Under the pieces are notes generated by a model, which was not told where the DNA came from, searched no databases, and saw only the letters and a list, made by a program, of their open reading frames with translations. This document shows positions 58,385 through 64,000 of a stretch of DNA of 64,000 nucleotides, in pieces. How positions within the stretch are numbered: the stretch's first letter is position 1; each line of letters opens with the position of its first letter. Position numbers and translations under genes: made by a program. Origin of the DNA: Pseudisothecium myosuroides (lineage: Eukaryota; Streptophyta; Bryopsida; Hypnales; Lembophyllaceae); the NCBI GenBank assembly GCA_951799445.1, contig OX637295.1:19344001-19408000 (forward strand), written 5' to 3'.

Positions 58385-60834
58385 AAAAAATACACTTCTT
58401 TCTTGAAGAAGTGGCCACATTCCTCCAGAAAGGCTAGAGAATTTATGCGCAAGAAAGTGGATGCAGTCCTTGTTTTATTAGGTCTGCACAGTAAGTGGGT
58501 GGGTTTTAGGCACAGTCCTACAGTAGGAGGTATTAGATATTGTGTATTTTCTCCGCTTCTTTTCATTTTCAATTAACAATTTGATACATTCCGAAGTTAC
58601 TACTTTTTGGGGAATACTACGCTACTTTGTAATAGTGATGATTAAAATATTGTTGACAATAATGATGCGCAACAATAGAAGATGAAGGTTCAGGGTTCTT
58701 GTGCGGTTTCATAAATATTCTAGTACTACGGGTTCCCTAGGGATTCAGGGCTCAGGACTCCAACTTAACTAGGGGTTTCAGAGGGTTCAAGGCTTAGGGT
58801 TTAGGGTTCATTACGACTAAGGGCTTAGAGTTCACGGATTGGGGTTAGGATTTGAAAATCATTTTTTTAAGTGCGACTAAAAAATGTCCTTCAATATAGG
58901 TGACCATGACGGTATGAAAAATATGTAAAAGTTGTATTCATTTAATAAATGTAAAATTCATTTTCAAATATAATTTTGAGCAATACTACACTTTTGCATA
59001 TCCTATCTCATGCACATAAATCACGAAATTGTAGAGAGAATCAAACCAAGTACTGCATGATGGAGTTAATTTTTTTTATTCTTTGAGTTGAGATTGACCT
59101 ATTATAAAAAAATTGGGAAGGAAGTGGATCCAGACACTAAACGATGGAGTAAAATTTTTTATCATTCAGGTGGGATTCACTTGTGATGAAGAAAATGAGA
59201 GGGGAGTTAAGTGATGGAGTGAAATTACCCTGAACTTAAAAAAAATGGGGTAGGAATTCTTTTTCTGCGTGGAATGTACGTGTTGAGAGCATTTAGAACT
59301 TGCAAATTTTTTGTCCTCCTCCACACGCCAGCAAATTCCATGACATTTTGGATTGAGGTCTAGAAACTTTAGAGCATGGCTTGGAAGTCATCGAACAAAG
59401 GTAATTGTTAGTGAAAAAATCCAACCCCACAAAGCAAAAAGAATATATACATGTTTATCTCGAAATTGGAAAAAAAATGTTGATGTTGTGAACCTGCCAA
59501 ACATGAAATGCCTAAAACATTCATATACAAGGCATGCCCACATGAAATGCCTAAAATATACTATTTCAACTATACTAATCTCCATTTCAATAAACATGAG
59601 TCATACTTCGTGTCTTGTAATTTGAAGAACTTCATTGTCGAAAACCATAGAAACTATTAATATTGTAGAGGTCAATTTCCACTTGAACTAAATTCCAAAT
59701 GCCAAAATCATTTAAAACTTCCACTTTTTTTTGGCCCCTCCAAACGCCAACAAATTTCATGACATTTGGGATGGAGTTCCACAAACTATTGGGCGTGCCT
59801 AGTTTTTATATTATTTTATTTTGACAGAGTAAAAAAATGAGAATGGAGCATGAATTTAATCCCCACAAGGAATCTGCATGTGGGGATTATTTACTACTTC
59901 TATATTTTTTTCCCTCTTGTACTCGCCATTAATGTTTATATCATTTAGGTTTCAGTTCCAGAATGTATAGGGCATGGCCAAATCTTGTAAGTTTTCCTTC
60001 ACCTTGTAAAAGAATAAAAATGGGAAACAAATTTAATGCACTCATGGAATTTAAATGTTGGGAACATTTAAAACTTCGACCATTTTCCACGTCCACATGC
60101 TTACAACTGCCATAACTATTGGAATTTAAAATATTAATTTTGTTTTGATCCTTATTTGATATTTCAAATTTTAATAGTTACCTATGGGATCTAAATTTCA
60201 ATTATATTCAAAAAGGGGATATCTTCTAGAGTAGTGAGTGGTATCCTATTTTCCAAATTAGTAGCAGGTCCTTCAACAAGGGCTTCTACATTTTTGTTAA
60301 GCCACAAATCCTGACAATATCTGAAGGGATGATTTTCATAGGCACTAGTTTGTAATTCAATTGTTCAAAACTTTTTTATTACGGAATTTATTTTGAGTAG
60401 GTTCAATTTCGTGATAAACCATAGCTTTAGGATTAACCATGGTTGTATGGTAGCCATTGGCATAGGCCATCCAGATATGTACTGGTTTAAGTAAAATACG
60501 CTAATTTAGGTCACCTCGAGTTTATGGTTATGTTTTTGCTGCCAAAACCTAGTTTGCAAATCATTTCTTTTGGAGGGTGCGTTACCACTGCAAAAAATTC
60601 TTCACAACCTATCTACGTCATGGAACATTTTTAGAATCATGTATTTTTATTTGTCTATGTGAAGGTTCATGAGTCTCAATTTTACTAAAAATTCATTTAA
60701 CAGTAGTGCACTCTTGTACAATAGGAATAAACATTTAGGTTTAATTGTATGATGTCGAGAACTTAGTATGGGGCAACCTAATTCTATTCGTTTTAGTGGA
60801 GTTCCAGACTTTGTTTTTTATACTTCCTTGGTTT
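58385..60834. other. AT-rich intergenic sequence
   Basis: No gene seen. Near 58790-58850 there is a run of TTAGGGTT-like phrases. Diverged relatives of the 70-bp tandem repeat lie at about 59095-59255. AAATGCCTAAAA recurs near 59507 and 59545. Confidence 0.45.
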
Positions 60835-60975
60835 GGGTGCAAGAATAGGCTTGGTTTTAGGGTTGGGTTTGGTTTGGTTGTGCTTTGTTTACTTTGGTCC
60901 GGGTTTAGGTTTGGTTTGGGCTTGGTTAGGATTAGGTGTGGGGTAGTCTCGGGGTTTGCTTCGGCGGGGTTGGGA
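60835..60975 (+). repeat. G/T-rich strand-asymmetric tract (GGTTTGG/GGGTTT)
   Basis: Plus-strand GGGTTGGGTTTGGTTTGG and related phrases repeat with few C or A bases. Several runs of three or more G lie close together (TTAGGGTTGGG, CCGGGTTTAGG, GTGGGG, CTCGGGG). This is a telomere-like, possibly quadruplex-forming tract at the edge of the GC-richer leader region. Confidence 0.5.
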
Positions 60976-62160
60976 GTTTGAGAGAGGTTCGGCACGAGAG
61001 TCAGGGTTGGGCTCAGGGTCGGCCGGAAATTGGCGGCTCGGCTTTGCTGTGGGAGGTCTTCTCTCTCCTGCGGCTCGAGCGTCGTCCTTGACTTCTCTTG
61101 TTTTTTTTCCCTCCTCCCGCCGTTGTGCTGTTCGTGATTCTGCTTAACATTGTTCAGGTTTTGATTTTGCGATTGTGAGCAATCAAGGCAACAGTTTGAA
61201 GCAATTTGAAGGCGGGCTTACGACGTACGGTCTCAGGGTTTAGGGTAGAAAACTTCTTGTCGTCGCAATTTTCTCTCTTGCGTTTGGTCCCTTGTTCCAG
61301 CTTTTGTTTTGGACGTTTGAGCGCCGGTGTAGGCCGACGTGAGCACCGTCGGAGTTGGTGACGCACGCCCTGCAGTGAACCCACAGGTGAGTTCTCTTGA
61401 CGTGCAAATTTTTTTGTTATGATAGACTAGGATTTGCGTTATTTGGTGTTTGTGCTTGCTTGTGTGTGGTTCTTTCATTTCTCTTGGTTCCGTTTCAGTG
61501 CGTGGTCGTCGGCATTTGGTGGTTTTTTTCAATTTGTATGCTCTTCTGTTCTCGATCTTTCAACTTCTGTGCTCGCCCAATGTTGACCGTATTTGTGTTT
61601 CTTTTGTGGCTTTCAGATCTCTTAGTTTGTTTATGCTGTCTTTGTGCATGTCAGTTTGATAAATTAGCCATAAATTTAGCCACACCTGCGAGGTATCAAG
61701 GAATTAGAAAAGATTTCTAGGTTGTGTATTTCTGTGTTTGTATGTGCTTCACTGTCATTGATTCTTCTCTTGTTTTCATTCGCTTCACTTTCAACTTTGT
61801 CTCTTAGGGTCTTCAGCAGGGTTCAGGGTTTTAGGGTTAGTAGAATTGAATTCCAATGACTGCAGAGCTAGGAAAAATTCTTTTTCTTTGAATGTTGCCG
61901 ACTACTTCTGGGTTTACGGTTTACGGTTTTGTTTCCTTGTTTATAAGTAGAGTGTTATTCTATTGTAGGTTTTTGACACTAGATTGAGGAGGTGGTGTGA
62001 GATTCGTCATACGGAGGCTGTGTACTTCATTTCAGCTCCTTCTCAGGTTTGTTTTCTTTTTGTTGCAATTTGAATTCTTGTTTGAAGCTGCAACAGTGAA
62101 TGGGAGTTGAATGTTTGTTGCAGGGTGCATTTCGTAGAATTATGTGATTCATGTCAGGGT
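60976..62160 (+). other. Probable promoter and 5' leader with introns
   Basis: GC rises from about 60960. CT-rich leader-like text (61055-61110, 61260-61320), two good donor sites (CAGGTGAGTT near 61386, CAGGTTTGTT near 62045) and an acceptor (TTGTTGCAGG near 62124) suggest untranslated exons of a plus-strand gene. The nearest candidate is the frame at 63510, but the link across the palindrome array is not shown. Telo-box-like TTTAGGG motifs occur near 61235 and 61830. Confidence 0.4.
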
Positions 62161-62308
62161 TAGACCTAGAATAACTGACAACAGAGAAAACAGCGTCAAG
62201 TTAAAGCAAGTTCAAGTCGAAGGCAACTCAACTCGAAGCCAATTCAACTCGAAAACACACGTAAATTAAAAAAAGATTAGCTAAATCAGACCAAAGGCCT
62301 CAGCCAAA

Positions 62309-63480
62309 TCAACTCGAATCGAGTTGAAATTGGAAAATTCAGACCCATAAACAAAACCTAATAGTTCAATTCGATTCGAGTTCAATCCAAAAAACAATAT
62401 TCAGTAGAGAAAAGCAGTAGGTCCATAGTAGACTCACCATTCAACTTGACCCGAGTTGAATCCAAAAAGTAATTTTCATTAGAGGAAAGCAGTAGGTCCA
62501 TAGCAGACTCCCCATTCAACTCGACCCGAGTTGAATCAGAAAAGTGATTCTCAGTAGAGGAAAGCAGTAAATCCACAGCAGACTCACCATGCAACTCGAG
62601 CCGAGTTGAATGAAAAAAAGACTTTCAGACTGAGAAGGCAGTAGGTCCACAGAAAACTCTCCATTCAACTCGATCCGAGTTGAATAATAAAAACTGACAG
62701 AGCCAAGGGCTAACAAAAACCCAACATCACAATCACCATTCAACTAGGGTCGTGTTGAATCAGCAAAATCGAGGACCGCAAGGGAGCAGAGCAGGTCAAT
62801 TGCAGAGACATTTCAACTCGATTCGAGTTGAAACCCAAGGGAGGACCAGGAAAAATATAACCCCAAGACCATGGGGCAACCACTATTCAACTCGGATCGA
62901 GTTGACATCATCACTAGGCAGGTGCTAAGCAATGGTCTGGGAGTCCGGAGACGTAGGAACATCAGAAAGATCAACTTGACACAAGTTGATAGAATTTGTG
63001 GACATTAGAAGCATTCACCAAATACACCATGACCGTTTCAATTCAACTCGGTCCGAGTTGAATTCGATACGAAGCAATTTGTCGTAGAATTCCGAATAGT
63101 TTATCATTTCTGCAGTTCAACTCGTGTCGAGTTAAGTGAAGAATTTGCTCTCCCTTATGAGCAATGCCTCAAAGGAAATAAGAGTGGGATCAACCTAACC
63201 AAAGAAAGACAGAAGTCATGACTTCCTATGTTGAAGTCGACTCGACTTGAAATGTGTAACTGTATATGTATAATCTCAGACCTCCCATGAGAAAATAGAC
63301 GTACCCCTCAACTCCACGAAATACTCGAAAGTTACTGGCAAGAGGAAGGTCAAAGTACAGTCCTCAAGGCGGGTCGGCTTAAATTACTCTTACCAACACG
63401 AACTAAAATGAGGAAGGAATTAAACCCACTCTAAGAATGCCGAGGTGTTTGCACCACTCATTCAACTCAAACCGAGTTGA
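62309..63480. repeat. Array of ~13 short palindromes at 74-75 bp spacing
   Basis: The consensus is ATTCAACTCG, a 3-bp centre, then CGAGTTGAAT. Centres lie at 62318, 62375, 62450, 62525, 62600, 62674, 62749, 62822, 62896, 62980, 63052, 63126 and 63471, plus a rearranged one near 63241. From 62375 to 62896 the steps are 75, 75, 75, 74, 75, 73 and 74. Perfect dyads occur at 62811-62833 (11-bp arms) and 63040-63064 (12-bp arms AATTCAACTCGG around T). Spacers are related in the first few units (GCAGTAGGTCCA) and unrelated later. On the minus strand the first units read as 25-codon repeats, but frame is not kept. Confidence 0.85.
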
Positions 63481-63509
63481 GACTAACAAGGGTAATCGCA
63501 TGCGCAGAC

Positions 63510-64000
63510 ATGGAAGAGCAAAAGAATAAACTGCACGTGAACTTCAAGCGCTTCCTCATTGAGGGCGATGAGGACCTAGAGGACTTCGGCGTTGACCTCA
63601 TCCTTGGAGAGTACTGGACCTGGAAAGAGCCAGAAAGCGTGGAATGCTGGGGCATCTGTCTCACCCCGTGCACAGGACACCTGAGCTTCAAGACAAAGTA
63701 CAGGAACTGCCAGGAAACGCTGCCAGTGTCCTTGACCGAGTCCGTGACAAAGTTCAAGACTGGCCCGGACAACATGTTCATAGTTTCCTGCAAGACGGTC
63801 GACCCTGACCAGGAGGAGGAGTACGCGTTCTCGTACATAATCCCCGCCAAGGATATAATTTACTTGGTCTCGATGACAATCCGGAGTCTTGAAAACTCTG
63901 CATACAAGGGGGTCTACTCAAACCTCATTAATGCTATCGAGAACAAGAGGTGGGTCAGCAAGGACGGAGGACCCCTATCCCATAAGGTCCTTCTCTCTTG
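63510..64000 (+). CDS. Unknown protein, 5' part, continues beyond the window
   Basis: An open frame starts at ATG 63510 (MEEQKNKLHVNFKRFLIEG) and stays open for 163 codons to the window edge. An in-frame stop upstream at 63432 and the absence of another ATG fix the start. Third positions are mostly G or C, unlike the AT-rich surroundings, and the reading is compositionally normal (GEYWTWKEPESVECWGICLT, then CQETLPVSLTESVTKFKTG and DPDQEEEYAFSYIIPAKDII), so it is probably real. There is no signal peptide or membrane segment in this part. I recognise no family. The last element of the palindrome array ends 30 bp before the ATG. The minus-strand frame at 63467-63850 is its antisense shadow. Confidence 0.65.
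   Translation, partial: MEEQKNKLHVNFKRFLIEGDEDLEDFGVDLILGEYWTWKEPESVECWGICLTPCTGHLSFKTKYRNCQETLPVSLTESVTKFKTGPDNMFIVSCKTVDPDQEEEYAFSYIIPAKDIIYLVSMTIRSLENSAYKGVYSNLINAIENKRWVSKDGGPLSHKVLLS

Noticed and set aside
62309..63480. CRISPR array
   Set aside because: Spacing and palindromes look similar, but spacers of neighbouring units are partly related, the dyad varies, no cas-like genes are present and the context is plant nuclear DNA.
63467..63850. 127-codon minus-strand frame at the right edge
   Set aside because: It is antisense to the plus-strand frame starting at 63510, which has the better codon composition and continues past the window.
1..64000. tRNA, rRNA or organellar DNA insertions
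   Set aside because: I looked for conserved tRNA A/B-box text and rRNA core phrases and saw none. By eye, short or diverged copies could be missed.

Overview
The window looks like nuclear DNA of a land plant, most likely a non-seed plant. The genes I can recognise are plant families broken by GT-AG introns: an ankyrin-PGG membrane protein, a GT17 glycosyltransferase and a phytocyanin. There is also a decayed pentatricopeptide-repeat stretch, Arabidopsis-type telomere motifs, and a large amount of AT-rich DNA filled with short inverted-repeat transposons. The two divergent genes at 48.9-55.0 kb belong to a family I associate from memory with the liverwort Marchantia. That assignment is an unverified inference.

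Layout. 0-5 kb: a two-exon ankyrin-repeat/PGG gene (+). 5-12.8 kb: AT-rich spacer with a 142-bp MITE and a TTAA-flanked 944-bp element. 12.8-16.3 kb: a four-exon GT17 gene (+). 17.4-25.7 kb: two decayed copies of a TKL-like kinase gene and a broken second copy of the GT17 gene. The second kinase copy carries a 2.9-kb transposon, which itself contains a 1.5-kb element with an 8-bp target duplication. 25.7-30.3 kb: no convincing gene. 30.3-31.5 kb: a two-exon phytocyanin gene (+). 31.5-47.6 kb: repeats, with five copies of a foldback element of up to about 600 bp, other TIR elements, a decayed PPR segment and two minisatellites. 48.9-55.0 kb: two divergent paralogous genes of unknown function in a block unusually rich in CCGGA words. 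55-62 kb: AT-rich spacer with tandem repeats, then a GC-richer stretch resembling a 5' leader. 62.3-63.5 kb: an array of about 13 short palindromes spaced almost exactly 74-75 bp apart. 63.5 kb to the end: the start of a GC-rich open reading frame that runs off the window.

Most notable points. (1) A 566-bp TIR element sits inside the minus-strand gene. Its 8-bp target duplication contains CAG|GT, so splicing between the two copies would remove exactly the insertion and restore an ORF that aligns without gaps to the paralogue. (2) The palindrome array has conserved dyads, mostly unrelated spacers and fixed spacing. (3) The foldback family would give long hairpin transcripts. (4) The nested transposons can be ordered in time by comparing the two kinase copies. 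The genes do not form an obvious pathway together.
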